Of a stretch of DNA of 64,000 bases, positions 1 through 13,447 are shown piece after piece. The DNA is taken from NCBI RefSeq assembly GCF_901709675.1, contig NC_051092.1, forward strand, positions 12,522,491 to 12,586,490, read 5' to 3'. Origin of the DNA: Syngnathus acus. Taxonomy: Eukaryota > Chordata > Actinopteri > Syngnathiformes > Syngnathidae. Every line of letters begins with the position of its first letter. Position 1 is the first letter of the stretch. Made by a program: the position numbers and the translations under genes. The notes beneath the pieces were generated by a model that ran no database searches, had not been told where the DNA came from, and worked only from the letters and a program-made list of their open reading frames with translations.

Positions 1-598
1 GATATATAAACTATATTTTAAATAACTATCACATAAACAACAATATTATCAAACCATTTGTGTCACTCCAAATCATTAAATCCATCAATCAAATTTCTCG
101 TCTTTTATCGATCGTCCTTTGTCAACAATGCCGTGTGCCGCGCCGCAGTTCAAATTATTCCACAGGCCCATACAACGATACATAAACTATATTTTAAATA
201 ACTATCACATAAACAACAATATTATCAAACCATTTGTGTCACTCCAAATCATTAAATCCATCGATCAAATTTCTCGTCCTTTATGTCATCCTGGTGACAG
301 AGGACATGTCCAGAGGATATGGCGCTTTAAAGTGTTAATTACTTTATTTGATTTTTTTCTCTCTATTTTTCATGTTTTGAATATGTTAAAGATATCAAAG
401 CATGTGAAGTGATCAACTATACTAAAAATAACATGTGAAGTGGTCAACTATACTTCTAAGTAAGTGATGTGTTAATGATCAAGTAAAAATTTGTGAAAAA
501 AAACATATATAAGTCGCTCCTGAGTATAAGTCGCCCCCCCACCCAAACTATGGAAAAAAACGCGACTTATAGTCCTAAAATTACGGTATTGACATTTA
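1..598 (+). mobile_element. Family-1 inverted-repeat element (MITE-like), left part cut by window edge
   Basis: The right terminus reads CGCGACTTATAGTCC...ATTACGG followed by TA at 591-598. It is preceded by the sub-terminal motif ATAAGTCGC, present at about 508 and again at 523. The body matches the copy at 12651-13447 in opposite orientation, over the whole stretch from the ACATGTCC block near 305 to the terminus. Bases 1-110 repeat bases 177-286 almost perfectly, so this copy carries a tandem duplication of about 176 bp that the other copy lacks. It contains a 97-codon open frame (119-412) that is also open in the other copy. That frame has no recognisable domain and I do not regard it as a gene. 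The element is non-autonomous, and the TA flank suggests TA target duplication. The superfamily is not determined. Confidence 0.75.
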
Positions 599-3500
599 CT
601 ATTCCCACCAGAGATTCAATACTGGGACACTCTGCCAAAGATTTAACGAACCAAGGTGCAGGTAAATATGTCAAACAACCAGGAAGTTCAGTCAGAGATG
701 GGGACTTGAGTCACATGACTTGACTTAGGTTAAGAATTTTAGGCTTGGCTAAATCTTGTGCAAGGCTTAACTTTACTTTGACTTTGTTATTCAGGGGATT
801 GGAATTGACAACATGTTTTAAAAGGTCTTGCCAGTTGATCGCATTCTCAAGAAAGTGTCTTTAGTTTTTTTTTTTTTTGTTTTTTTAATGGTTGTCCTTT
901 GTGTGGGACTGGCGAACTGGCAAGATTCATCATAATAATAATCATAACAATAGACAATATAGAGACTGGATTGTGAATGTGTTAGTACATGTAACTAATA
1001 AAGGTACAGATAGCTTTAATGATACATGCTAATACTGAGTCAATCATTAACAATGCATCGTAAAATACACTACGCCATTTTCCACACTTCAGCTTGGTCT
1101 ATAATTTGAGAAAATAACACGTGTGGACTGACCAAAAGTATACATTTTTGGAAAAATATGAAATTCACCAAAATGTGACTGAAGAGGTTTCGGCCCTACG
1201 CCAGCGATTTGTAACTGTGACTTACTTACATTTGAACCTCTTATAACCAGAGTAACTTGGGAAATACTTTTTATGACTTGAACATACTGTAAATGACATA
1301 CTCTCACCTCTGGTTCTTCTGGTGGTTGTTTACAATAACAAACACAGCAAGTCTTAAATCTCAAGTCAGCTACACAAAAGTCGAGTATGCCACCATAAGG
1401 ACATCATCTAACTCGCAACTGTGCATGTCTACCCCAAGAATTGCAACACGTACCGTGCTTCAATCCGAATGGATGAACGGGTCGTCAATGAGTAGAAAAA
1501 GCTCATCTGGTTATCTGTAGTGTCAGAGTGTAGCCTTTGAGAAGGTTAACGCCTCTCCTACCATGAGAGGTAAAGACGTAATAGGATCACAGGCTGGCCT
1601 CATTGCTGACACGCGCCACAAGACTATAAATAGATTAAAATAATGTTATTGGGCGACTGTATCACATCGAAGCTTTGATTGATTGTATTTTAGCCATGTC
1701 ACCACAATGTAGATTTTCCTGGTAGTGCCTGATTGATATTAAAGCAGGAAATAAAACCCGCCAAGTATGAACTCTTGAACCTCAGCTTAAATGTGGTTCA
1801 ACTTGTCACTGCCCCCCACTTGACCGGCAGCATTAACGCTACACAGTGGGAGGCCTGTTTTGAATGGGGCCCATCTTCTGCCATCGTCAGTGACCAAAGA
1901 TTGCCCAAAATATTTGAGGAATATTTGGGATGTTGCATACAATATTATTTTCATATCAAACAATCATGGATTTAGCATGTAAATTATTTTTTTGTTACTC
2001 AGTATAGACCTACACATAACCACCAACATTTTTCCAGGTACTCACTTTTGCTTTGAAAACAAAATAGAGAACTCTGAAAACTAAAACCTGTCATGGCTTG
2101 TCCATGAAACTGTCACTTTCATCGTACAATAACCTTAACGCCTCCCCCAAATCCAGAGATCTTCGAAAACAAAGATGTTATACATCCTTGAAATTAATAA
2201 CCACACTTGGCTTATTAGCAAAATACTTGAAGACCCCATATGTCTCCAGTAATTGCCCATGCAAATACTAATGATTTTTGCATCATGGTGCCAATAGAAT
2301 TACCTTTGCCTTCTAATAGAGCGATTTCCTTCTCTACCCCTCGTTATTTACAGTATATGAGGCTGGAATTTCCAGTTCCAAGGTCTGACCCTGCTTAGCT
2401 TTCAATATAAGATCGAATTAACCATTCGCATCTCCTTTAATACACTTTACAATTTTACCTGCACCATAAGAGGCCAAAGGCAGCAAATAGACCATTTAAT
2501 CTATCACAGTTTCAGGGAGACCATCACCACTCAGCTAATCTAGCTATCCATCTTAGTCAAGGTAATGTTGATTGTCAGTGGCACGGAATCCTTACAGGAG
2601 GCTGTGGTTGATTTTTCCGGCAAAGCTTCTGCAGCCTGGCCGCGCTCGCGTCCATCATATGTGCACTGACAGATGTCAAGTAGCATCCCGCTTCCATACA
2701 AATGAGCAAAGCAACTTTCTATCCAGAAAGTATCTTCCAATGCTTTATCAAAAAAATACGTAAGATGGAATTTCCATCTTGTGTCTCAGGCTTGGGAGAG
2801 TCATAAGTAAAATGAAGAGGAGATGAATGCTGAGTGAGCCACTTGATCCACCATGCTGCAGCACACTTTGGTCTGTGTGTGAGTGTGTCTGTGTGGACGT
2901 CAAATGCTAATAGCTTCCATAGGAATACGATAACAAGAACTGCACACAGAGAATGGCAAATGTGAACTGGAGCCCACTGGGGGAACTAGCAAGCACGAAA
3001 GGCACTCGGTGCCTTACTGTATACAGTGAATCCTCACCATTTTATGAGCTGCAAAAACTGGCCCACCAAAAATATAGTACATAATTACCTATAGCTGGAT
3101 TATATCAATTTAAGCAAATATAAAGCGGGAATAAATAAATGAAATAATGCTTACACACTGTAAGGATGGATTAATGTCATTTCAGTTCATTTCAATAGAG
3201 AATTTTGATTTGAGTTGTACCATCAGGGAAGCTCTCAAGTATAGTATAATATAAACTGCGCTTTAAAGTCGTATTTTGGCAAATTCAGGAGTAACTGAGC
3301 AGTAAAGACATCCAACTGTCAGTTTACAAGAGCTAATAAAATCCAGCAAACACTCGGACGAGGCTCGTGAGATTCTTTCTCAAAGCTGCTGGCATCTGAA
3401 AGCGACTGGCTTAGGACGTTAAAACCTTGACCCCAGCGTAAAGACGCGAGAAATTGTCGTACATGTAACACTGTACTGAGCTGAGGGAGAAGTAATGATG

Positions 3501-5625
3501 TGGAATGCATTATTTTCTTAATCAGCTCTGGCACCCTGTGACAGGACGCGCCAATATGTTCAGAAACCCTCTGACATCTGGCTATCATTTTGACACTCTT
3601 ATAATCATGTTTAGCTTAATTACATTGATGTTTGTAGAGCTCATTATAATACTGTATCATTCCAGATGGAGTTAGTCACAGCTGTAACGGATGTCGTTTA
3701 CATGTCGATGAACTGTTTGTGTTCGAAACACCAACAATGCGTTGAGCAACTCCAGTAAAAATGCATATAACATTATAAATGTGTGCTCATTCTAAATAGA
3801 TTTATTGCTGATTTAGAGCAACCACTTGTGTCTGAGTAGAAGTTGTTTGAAGGTTTATCAATATAATGTCTATGCTCATTTTTGCTCGATCGTCATTGGC
3901 GTTCCATTTTAGATCCAAGCATTTGGATAGAAGACTGTTTGGAGAAAATATGTCCTGTAGTTTGGTTGAACATTTTGGTCTTTAAATACACAATGTGTAA
4001 TGAGTCCGTTTTTCAGTAAAAATGTAATTGGGAGTGAGCATACTGTGCCTTTTATTTGGAGACGTGTAAAAGAATTGTTTTTTTTCATTTCCTCAAAAGG
4101 ATGTTGTAGAATATTCTCCCATGTCTTCACACTTTGAGAGTGAGAACAGGTGCTAAGGAATAAATTTAAAATTTCTTTTGTTCAGATTAAGTGTGTTTCA
4201 GTTTAATCAGAAGAGGCTAAACTCTCAATAAAGTTCTTGAGTTGACAAAAAGTCCTTAAATACTTTAACACCAAGTTCAAATCTAGCAGTCATGCAATAA
4301 GAATATAACACTGGTCAACAAATTATTACTGAATGCTTTGATCGGAATTTCAAGTACCTACACTTTTCCGGATTGGATTTTAGCACAGATTCAAAATCTA
4401 CCCTCATTTTTATTCTCTCGCTAGCACATCAGGTTTTCTCCATAATAATTTAATAATACAATTATGTAATATACCGTAGTATTATATTTTGTAAGATTTT
4501 ATGAATTGAGTAGCAGGTTCAGTAGCAATTGGAAAATTTGGGGAAACATCATAGCTATAATTTACAAAGCATGGTAAAATCTGTATTGCGCAAGTATTTA
4601 TAGGGCAAATTTTAAAATGAAAATATCTTAACCCTTGTTGCTATTTAAATTTTTTAGTCAAAAAATGTTTAGGGTTGCAAATGTGAGCAAATATTTCCGA
4701 TTCAAATTAAAACACGCAATGTTTTCAAATCGTGTTTTTTTTTTTTTTTTTTTAGTAATATTGTCATAATACTAATCATGCTAAATTTGGTCATGGTAAT
4801 AGAGTGATGTGAAACTTGTACATTCATCACTGGTCACATCTTTCCGATTTTCAGTTAGTATTACTCTAATGTACAAGCCTGCAAAAAAAAAAAACTCTTA
4901 GTGCATTGGACTGTATCAAGATGAGTGCTGGAGGGGAAAATGAGTGCAAAGTGTTTCCAGGAGAGTGAAGAAAAAAGTTCCTACTTTACTTTCAAGGCTT
5001 TTCTTCATGAAAAATTAACTCTGACACTACGGAAATCGAAAATCATGGCTCTTGCTAAAGTGTGTGTCGGCGTACACTGGCGCTGGTGTGCAACCATGCG
5101 TGTGTGAGTGTGTTTACAGGGCTGAATACATTTATTTTTAGTGTCCATGACATTGAAATAACAAAGTGGGATAGCAAGTGTAATGATACTAATATCTGTA
5201 TACACAAACCCAAAATGTGTGCCAAGCCTGAGTGACCTTGGGGAACTTGGGTTTGGGTTACTTGAACTTGGTACCCTTGCTGCTTTTTCGCTGTGCTCTT
5301 AATTATGTTGCATCTCCTACAATTGACATTAGTGCTGCTCATGTGGCATGTTTTGTAATTACCTTTCACTAGAGCAATAGCATTGAGTGAGCACCACGAC
5401 AGGATGAGCATAAGATAGCAACCAATGTTAGCAAACTAACTTTCAAAATTGCAAAAATCGCTTGAGTCGACTCGTTTTTTTGTTTTTCTACTAAAATCAC
5501 CAGAGTGCGTAATTCTTGGAGCTTGACCCTGGATATGAAGTTGGCCAGGTCTTGGAATGTTGGGCCCCACATTGTTCCAATCACTTGCATTGGCAAGTGG
5601 CGCTATACTGGATGTCAAATATTTA
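599..5625. other. Intergenic, no gene recognised
   Basis: AT-rich non-coding DNA. All open frames are under 120 codons and none resembles a protein I know. It holds homopolymer runs (T runs near 867-880 and 4736-4753; an A run near 4881). A stretch at about 700-790 has reiterated ACTTGA/GACTTG words, like decayed fish dispersed repeats. I see no exon with flanking splice sites. Confidence 0.6.
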
Positions 5626-5830
5626 ACAATTAGATTAGATTCAAATTTATTGTCAATGTACAGCACAAGAACAGTACAGCGAAAAGAACTTTGACATCCA
5701 ACCTGAAGTGCAAAAAGCAGTAAAGTGCAGAGTAAAAAGAATACTGAGCAGTAGGTACAGTGCAATCAGGTAAATATGAGGTGAGTTATACTATGCGGGA
5801 TAATAAAACAATTACAGTCAATCAGCAAAG
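5626..5830 (+). repeat. Dispersed fish-type repeat fragment
   Basis: The segment begins with a reiterated ATTAGATT and continues through AAATTTATTGTCAATGTACA, CAGCGAAAAGAA and GCAGTAAAGTGCAGAG. I recognise this as a dispersed repeat common in fish genomes: a TTTATTGTCA-type start followed by an AGTGCA-rich body. Its class is not certain to me. The ends are approximate. Confidence 0.45.
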
Positions 5831-8800
5831 TTTTTTGCGCCCCGGGCCTGAAATGCCTCACTAATCAGACAACACACAGATGGTTGACTACTGACCAGAT
5901 GCTGTTAATGACTGCTTGACCTTCTGATACCTTTTAAAAGGTGTCGTCATCATGGTGAAAAGATTTATAGCAGTGGCGCAAACGATGAACCACGGTTATG
6001 TGGGGGGGTTCACTGTTCGTGAAAAAGATTGAAATGCTCAGTGTTCAATGCTTGCTAACTGGATTTGAACTGCTGAGCACTGAGAGGGCTTTCATAGAGA
6101 CCTTTGCGTGGCTGCCATCTTGGCAACGCTTGCCTCATCAGCGGCTGTGTGATGTGGCAAAGCGACGCTCACGTGCGTTCAGGCCGAAGGGAGCACTAAC
6201 GCAAACAGATGAGGATTGATGTCGTCCTGTGTGTCGCCTTGGCAGACGGACCCCCCTCCCATTCAGTTCATCCTCTGTGTCGCCATCTCACAAGACTTTG
6301 GCTGGACTGTTTCCCAGCATGCTTTGGAAAGCCCTTTCAGAAAGGCCAGAGCTCGCTCTTTGGACTCTTATTTAAGATAAGGGCTACTGGATACAAATTA
6401 CTTCCTGGCTATTTAGTTTTCAGCTAAATTGTTTTTTATATCCTTGGACTTTTTCTATCCAGCCCTTGTTCTTTTCTTCTTGTTGTTTGGTGTCTTAAGA
6501 GGCCGCTGCCTTCTGCTGCGTTCTCTGAATTAAGTCGTTTCAATTGAATTTCCTTCTTCATATGACTGTAAAATGTTTAGGCCACCACAAGTTTCATTGG
6601 TTATTTTGTCTATATTTTTTATTTTTTTATTTTTTTTTCGGGGGGGGGGGTCATGCTATTTATTTGTCTTGGTGTCATTTGTTTGTATTTAAAAAGAAAC
6701 ACGACATTTAACTTATTTGGTTATGACAAAGGAGACAAACTACATTTAATATAAGACTAATCAGAGCAGAGCGAATAGAACAAAAAAATGCACTTAAAGC
6801 AGCTAAATTGTTTATAAAAAAAACAATAACAATAATAATATTTTCATGACACGCTTGATCCAACGATCAAGAATTAAGACGACCATGGGTGAAGTTAAGA
6901 GGTTGAATGAGATGGGTGGCTTTTTATTTTATTTTATTTTATTTTATTTTATTGACATTAAATGGTGACAGGAGTAATGTCCAAAGAAAAAGAACAGCAG
7001 ATTTGGACAGAGTGGCACGCATAATGCAATCCCATCTCCTGGCTTTAGACAAACCCCAGTGTCCTCTGTTAATCCAACTGTTCCCACATCCATGCTGCCA
7101 GGCTGGAATGTGTGTGCAGTGCTGGATTGAACACACAAGCCGATAAATGACACCCAGAGAGAGAGCACACAAATGGCTTGTTCACCACCAATGTAAAGTC
7201 GCGAATCATTGCACGTTGGGGAGAATGTCAATGTTCAAATGACCATGACGTCACCTCACTTCATCTTTATTTAGTAGCAGCTTTCAAGTCACTGCGGTGA
7301 CTAAGGCCCACCGCACAATGCTGCTGAATTTGACCAAACTGGAAAATCACTAGAGATCAATTGACAAAACAATGAAAATAGCTTGAATGCAGATTTATAG
7401 CCTTATTCACTGTCACCGTAGTTTCAACGTGATAAAACGTGGGTGGACTCCCTGTAGTTAATAAAGGTTTACGAAACTAAGACCACAGGAGGGAACATTT
7501 TGGCCAAACAGCTTGCTGAGCAGCATTGTCAGGAGTTTCAGGTTAATTCATTTGTGACAAGCAAACTAATGTGACAAGCAACTAACCTCAATGTTGCGAT
7601 GATTTCAACCTCTCTGTTAGTTTAATGGAAATAACTAGTTGAAATAAAAATATTTTCCAACTAATTACATCTCTCATAACCTATCCGATTAAATATTACA
7701 GTTCCTTTGTGTCTCGTACACTGCGGAGTTGCCAATAGCAACCAGTTTGGTGGTTGAAACAGCTGGTGGCGTTAATAAATTGGACGACTTTGTTTTGTGT
7801 GTACGCGTGTTTACTGGGCGGTAGCAACATAGATAAGTGGAACTGTGGAGCTCAGGGTCCAGTCATGCATAACACAGAAACAGCAATCGAACAGAGGCGG
7901 AAAAACAAACCACCGTGACTCCAAACTGGAACACCTGCTATCAAACTTGACGTGTTTCAGTCTCTGGTCCGCCATAAAGAATTTCATGCAAGCATGTAGA
8001 AAAAGTTCAGGACAACATGCAATCCTCGGGTTAATTAAAAATCACTCAATAGTCAGTGGTCAAGTTTAGAGCTTCCACTCTATGTTGACAACATCCACCT
8101 TCGCCACCACACCAGCCACTCTATTTGCTGTTGTTCCCTACAGATACAGATTGCATTTAACCTATAATCTCATGTTAAAGGGCATCATGGAAATGACAAC
8201 GGTGCTCCCCAAGCCAATAAAGAAGAGCAGGAACCCCTCAAGAGTCCTACCTGACAAGAATTTTAACTGGGGGTAATTTAAAATAATTATGCCTCTTTTG
8301 TTAGATGGCAAAAGGTGATCATAGCTCACGGGAGCGAGTGAAGCCAATGGAGATTAATTTTGACACCAAAAGCAGGCACAGGATTTTGTCAGGATCCTTT
8401 TTTGAGCAGTTTAAATATCTTCAGAATGTATCACTATGAGGTAGATTAGGTAAAATAGAAAATGATGATGATGTCGAAAATGAAAATGGAGTGCACTCAT
8501 CATCAGCCGCAAAAAGACCACTGTGATTACATTTATAATTATAATTTATGGTGACGGAGATGACAAAACCTAAGTTCATAAAGTTTTTGTTTTGTATTGT
8601 ATACACTTTTGGTATTGATTATGTGTGCCTAAAAAGTAGGTGGCATGTTTCAAGAAACTCTAGAACAAATATGTTTTTTTTTTACACTAGCATTATTTTA
8701 TTCAAGGGTCAAACTAAAATTAATCCAATTTGAATGAAGCTGTGAATCTTCAAATTTTCTTTTGTTGAATCCTGCGCTTGTGTTAGTGGTTTTGCGTTTG

Positions 8801-11800
8801 GGTCACAGTGTCCCCCCTTTCCCAATATGTATCAAATCTTCAATGTGGAAGGAAAAAAATGTGCTCATTTCATGGAAATGTGCGTTTGTGGGCAAATGAA
8901 CATTTTGTTCAGATGTTTCAACCAGCAGGGTAAATACTGCGTGTCCTCATTAGCCTCATTCAGCTCAACCCTTGCTTTGTTAATTGACATAAAAACAAAC
9001 GCTTGCTAATGAAAGAGAAGCTAACGTTAACCGACAGCACACAGAAACTTATGCTGTTTCTCAGTGTACGAGTGTCTGTGTTTTGATTTAGATTTTTTTT
9101 TTTTGCAGATGTAAATTTTCAAGATTAATCGTGCACAACTACAACATACATACGCGCTTAGGATTCAAGGTAATTTCCATTGAAGAGCACTATATTATTT
9201 GTGTTACTTGCATCATCCAGATGACATCAGTGTAATGACAACAAAACCAACAAAACATCAAGAAAAGTGGACAGTGTCAGAATGAAGAGGTTCTGTTTCA
9301 GCCTATGGGAAATAACAGAGTTGATTTACTCCTGTGGGAAGACGAGAAAAGAGAGTGTCTGCCTGTAACCTTGGAGACAAAAATGAATTTTTTTCTGATC
9401 AATTTGAGGTTGGTTTTTTTTTTCGAAATGATGTACCCAGATTGTTTGTTTGAGACGTACAATGAATACCAGCTGGCAAGATGTAAATTTGAGGGACATC
9501 TCAGTGTTTGCATGAGCGTCAAAAGTTTGACTTCGAAACCATGCTCAAATACTCACACCGTTTTGTGAGGAGATGTGTGTGTCTCCTCTGTGGGATTTTG
9601 TTTGACTTGTTGCGATGGTGACAAACGCTTAGGAAGAGAGTGGTGGAAAGAAATGCCAATTATTGTGTGTGGTGGTGGTGTTGGGGGGGGGGGCAAAATT
9701 GTTAATCTCTTTCCCACATGGGACCAGATGACGCAGCACAAAGCCCGGCACACACTACAATGCCCACCAGATTCGGTCAGGTGCCAAAACATCCCAGATG
9801 ATGCAAAGAGTGATGGCGGCTGCCAAGGAACGTTGTTGCATGCCGACTTCACAAGGGGATAAGCGAGAAAGACTTCATGTGTGTGGATAACTAGGCAGAG
9901 ATCAATGACTCCCATTTGTCCATTAAAGCCCGTTAAAACACTGTTGACAAACCCGCTTGTTAAGTTTCTCACCGGCTCATTTGTCTGGAAACTTAATAGT
10001 GGTGTTAAACTTGTAGATAAATGACAATAGCAGACGGTAAACCAAAATAAAGCTCATACTTAGTTGTTGCTCAGCTTGCTTACTACACTTGCAATGTTTA
10101 TTTTTATTTTTGTTATGTATGTGGTGGAAACAATCTGGTTCGCCTTCCAAATAGCAAGACGTATGTTTTATGTCGTGGTCGGGACACATTATTTTATACC
10201 CACGGATTCATCTTTGGTTTGTAAATATGTTTATGTTGTTAGCGTACATTCTTTTAGTCTTTTTTAATAAGATACTTTTGCTCTTCTTGCTTTGCCTTTG
10301 ATTGTCGCCTTAAAATAGGATACGTGTCAATTGATAACTCTCTCTGTACGGAAAAACTGTCTGATGGTTTTTTTCCTAACAACTATCCAGCTAAAGGAAA
10401 CGAAAGGGGAAACACCATGTGACCAATTACCCGAAGCGTTGAGCCATGAAAAATTAGGTTATACTTATCCTCAGTTTACAAGAATTTACAATCTACTGGG
10501 TTGGGGATTTAGAGCGGAGTATGTTGCTAATATTTGTAATCAGTCGGCTTGTGAAGTCCTTTGAGACTTTTGTGATTCATGGCTATACAAATGAACTTGA
10601 CTTGACCATTAAAATAATAGTTAATGGCGATATCATTAGTAAAGTCACATTAAAATAAAAAATAAAAACTCCTGAAAATCTATTTATATATGTTAAATTC
10701 TATGCAGCCATTGCATACAGTATATCATATGCCTCACGCACAGCGGATTCCAAAAAAAAAAACAATATCCTCTTTCAGTTCAGGGCATCGGAAGCTACAA
10801 TCACCGTCTAAATTACACACAGCACCTTCACGTAAATTAATGTTGTGCCGTTTCATATCCTTTCAACTGGGGCTCTCATCCATTGACGCAAAGCACTGAT
10901 GAGCTTAATAGTGCTTTGATTAACCTGACTTCTCTCCTGTAAAGTACCCGGAGTAGGTGAACAACACCAAACCACAACATTTAAAGTCATTTTACACTTG
11001 CGCAGAACATGTCTCAGCACAACACGAGAACAGAGGGACACAAAACCTCAAGGTCCACACTGCCCCCCCCCCTTCTCTCGCCTCTTGTTTGCTGCAGAGG
11101 TTTCTCCCGTCGCTATGGTAACTTCGGTTTCCTGCCAAAACCACTTTCACTGCACCAGAATCGACACTCATCCTTTCTTAATTTCCTCTTTTCCCACTCG
11201 TGCTCAACTGTGCCATTTCCTGTTTTCACCTATGCCTGTCTCAAAGTTGGGGGGGGGGGGGGGGGGTTTCGTGGATAACAATTAAAAATCATCAAACTCA
11301 AATGGGAAATGAGCCTGAGATAATGAAGGATTTACAGTGCATTGTTTGATGGCTCATGCTTCAACTATCAACAAGCAGGAGAAATTACTAGTTTTGAAGG
11401 AATCATGAATCGGTGACATTCATTTGAAGGATGCTTCATTATTTGTATATAATGAGATGACTTTTGATTAAGCTCAGAGTGAAGCTGTTTCAACACTGCT
11501 GTGACTCGAGAATGTTGATTTTCTTATTAAATTGTGACAGGATCATTAAATCCAGATCATTGCAGCATGATTCACGTTTCCAGATTACCACAGCCTGTAT
11601 GACTATAACCAGCACATACAATACAGTACAGTACACATGAGGAACTTCCATTTCTTTCTAAAAAGGCATAGTTACTTAGAATTCAATCAGACAATCCAAA
11701 TTCAGAAACATTTGCAAAATGTAACATCACCAGTCCTTTCTGAGGCCTTAGGAAAGTCAAAACAAAACAGGTTTCACTATTCTTTGACCTTGCTGTCTAA

Positions 11801-12650
11801 ATAAGCTGTCACTTAGCAACTATCACCATTGGGAATACCGAGTGGACACCAGCGGAGCGGCAGACAATACTTCATAAAAGACACTGTGACCTACACACAC
11901 AAAAAAACCCTCTCACAGTTCCCTCAGACTATTTGTTTTGCAAGGGAACCTTGTGTATCCTCTCACCGACAGCAGCCGTTATAATTGCGTATGGTGGCCA
12001 TAGCCTGAGAGAATCTTGGCCAGAATTTTGATGTGTAACCTAATGAGGTCTGGGAAACCACCCGAATGCAATCCGTTTTTTTTTTTTCTTGGTTTCAATC
12101 GAGGAAGGGGCACGGCGACTCCGTGAGGACGAGACCCCTCTCTGTTTCACACAAAGACTAGCACATAAAGTGCTATTGCACGGCAAGCTAATCACCCCCG
12201 AGCCGAGCAAGCAATTTGGTCATAAAGTGAGATTGGAGAATTGGTTGTCAAATTGCAATTGTTAGCGCTTTGACTTGTGGACTTGAATATGAATAAAGTT
12301 GTCATTGTTGAGTACAGAACATATTCACTGCAACCGATAATCAGTTGAAACCCTCTGTGCAGTTTGTTTGGAAATAAGTTGATCCTTTCACAAAGTGCAC
12401 TTGTGGAATATACTGGAGCCTCAAATAAAACTTAGAAGTTTAAACCATTATCATACGGTGTATTTCAGCAAATTTTGCGGACTATGTCATTGAACATCTA
12501 AGTTTTGGTGTTCGGCTCTTCCTCTTAGCTCCTCTCAATGGCACGACATATTTTTTTGTCCTTAACGTGAAAATATAATGCCATTTTTTCGCATGTTTGT
12601 TCTGTCTGGCTGGCGACTAAATTGACAATAGGGCCTGGGGATTGGAAATT
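5831..12650. other. Intergenic, no gene recognised; simple repeats
   Basis: Non-coding by inspection. Simple sequence includes (TTTTA)n at 6921-6952, a T-rich/G-run stretch at 6620-6650, a G run at 9687-9694 and an 18-base G run at 11249-11266. A fragment at about 10550-10605 (CCTTTGAGACTTTTGTG then CTATACAAATGAACTTGACT) resembles the 3' tail of L2/CR1-like LINEs or their SINE partners. A weaker similar tail (GCGCTTTGACTTG ... AATAAAGTTGTCATTG) lies at about 12265-12310. One full CRE palindrome (TGACGTCA) is at 7246-7253 with no gene near it. Confidence 0.55.
10545..10605 (+). repeat. LINE/SINE 3'-tail-like fragment
   Basis: The words CCTTTGAGAC, TTGTGATT, GGCTATACAAATGAACTTGA and the terminal CTTGACTTGA occur in the order typical of the 3' ends of L2-like retroposons in fish. 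No 5' part, A/B box or coding sequence was seen upstream, so this is a relic. Confidence 0.4.
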
Positions 12651-13447
12651 TACCGTAATTTTCGGACTATAAGTCGCGTTTTTTTTCATAGTTTGGGTGG
12701 GGGGGTGACTTATACTCAGGAGCGACTTATATGTTTTTTTTCACAAATTTTTACTTGATCATTAACACATCACTTACAAGTATAGTTGACCACTTCACAT
12801 GTTATTTTTAGTATAGTTGATCACTTCACATGCTTTGATATCTTTATCTTGAACATATTCAAAACATGAAAAATAGAGAGGAAAAATCAAATAAAGTAAT
12901 TAACACTTTAAAGCGCCATATCCTCTGGACATGTCCTCTGTCACCAGGATGACATAAAGGACGAGAAATTTGATCGATGGATTTAATGATTTGGAGTGAC
13001 ACAAATGGTTTGATAATATTGTTGTTTATGTGATAGTTATTTAAAATATAGTTTATATATCGTTGTATGGGCCTGTGGAATAATGTGAACTGCGGCGCGG
13101 CACACGGCATGGTTGACAAAGGACGATCGATGGATTTAATGAATTGGAGTGACAGATGGTTTTATAAACGTGTTATTTATGTAATCGTTTTTTTTAAATA
13201 ACTGAATGTTACGTCAGGCCCGTTCTCAGCTCCTCGTTTATGTTTGTCACGTTAGCATACCGTATCGTTTAGCCTGTTGTTGCTCGTTCATGTCTGTTCT
13301 TGGTGTTGAATTTTGTCGAATAAATTGCCCCCCAAATGCGACTTATACTCCGGAGCGACTTATATATGTTTTTTTTCACATTTTCGGGCATTTTATGGCT
13401 GGTGCGACTTATACTCCGGTGCGACTTATAGTCCGAAAATTACGGTA
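12651..13447 (-). mobile_element. Family-1 inverted-repeat element, complete copy
   Basis: The termini are TA-CCGTAATTTTCGGACTAT on the left and GTCCGAAAATTACGG-TA on the right. They are near-perfect inverted repeats, each followed inward by repeated CGACTTATA-type motifs. The copy is 797 bp long. The middle (about 12720-13110) matches the element at 1-598 read on the other strand. The right arm has the doubled sub-terminal motif (TGCGACTTATACTCCGG then AGCGACTTATATATG) twice. No transposase was seen, so it is non-autonomous. The flanking TA on both sides fits a TA target-site duplication. Confidence 0.85.

Noticed and set aside
119-412. 97-codon frame with a near-copy at 13119-12859
   Set aside because: It lies inside a non-autonomous inverted-repeat element. 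The match is explained by element copying, and the product has no domain.
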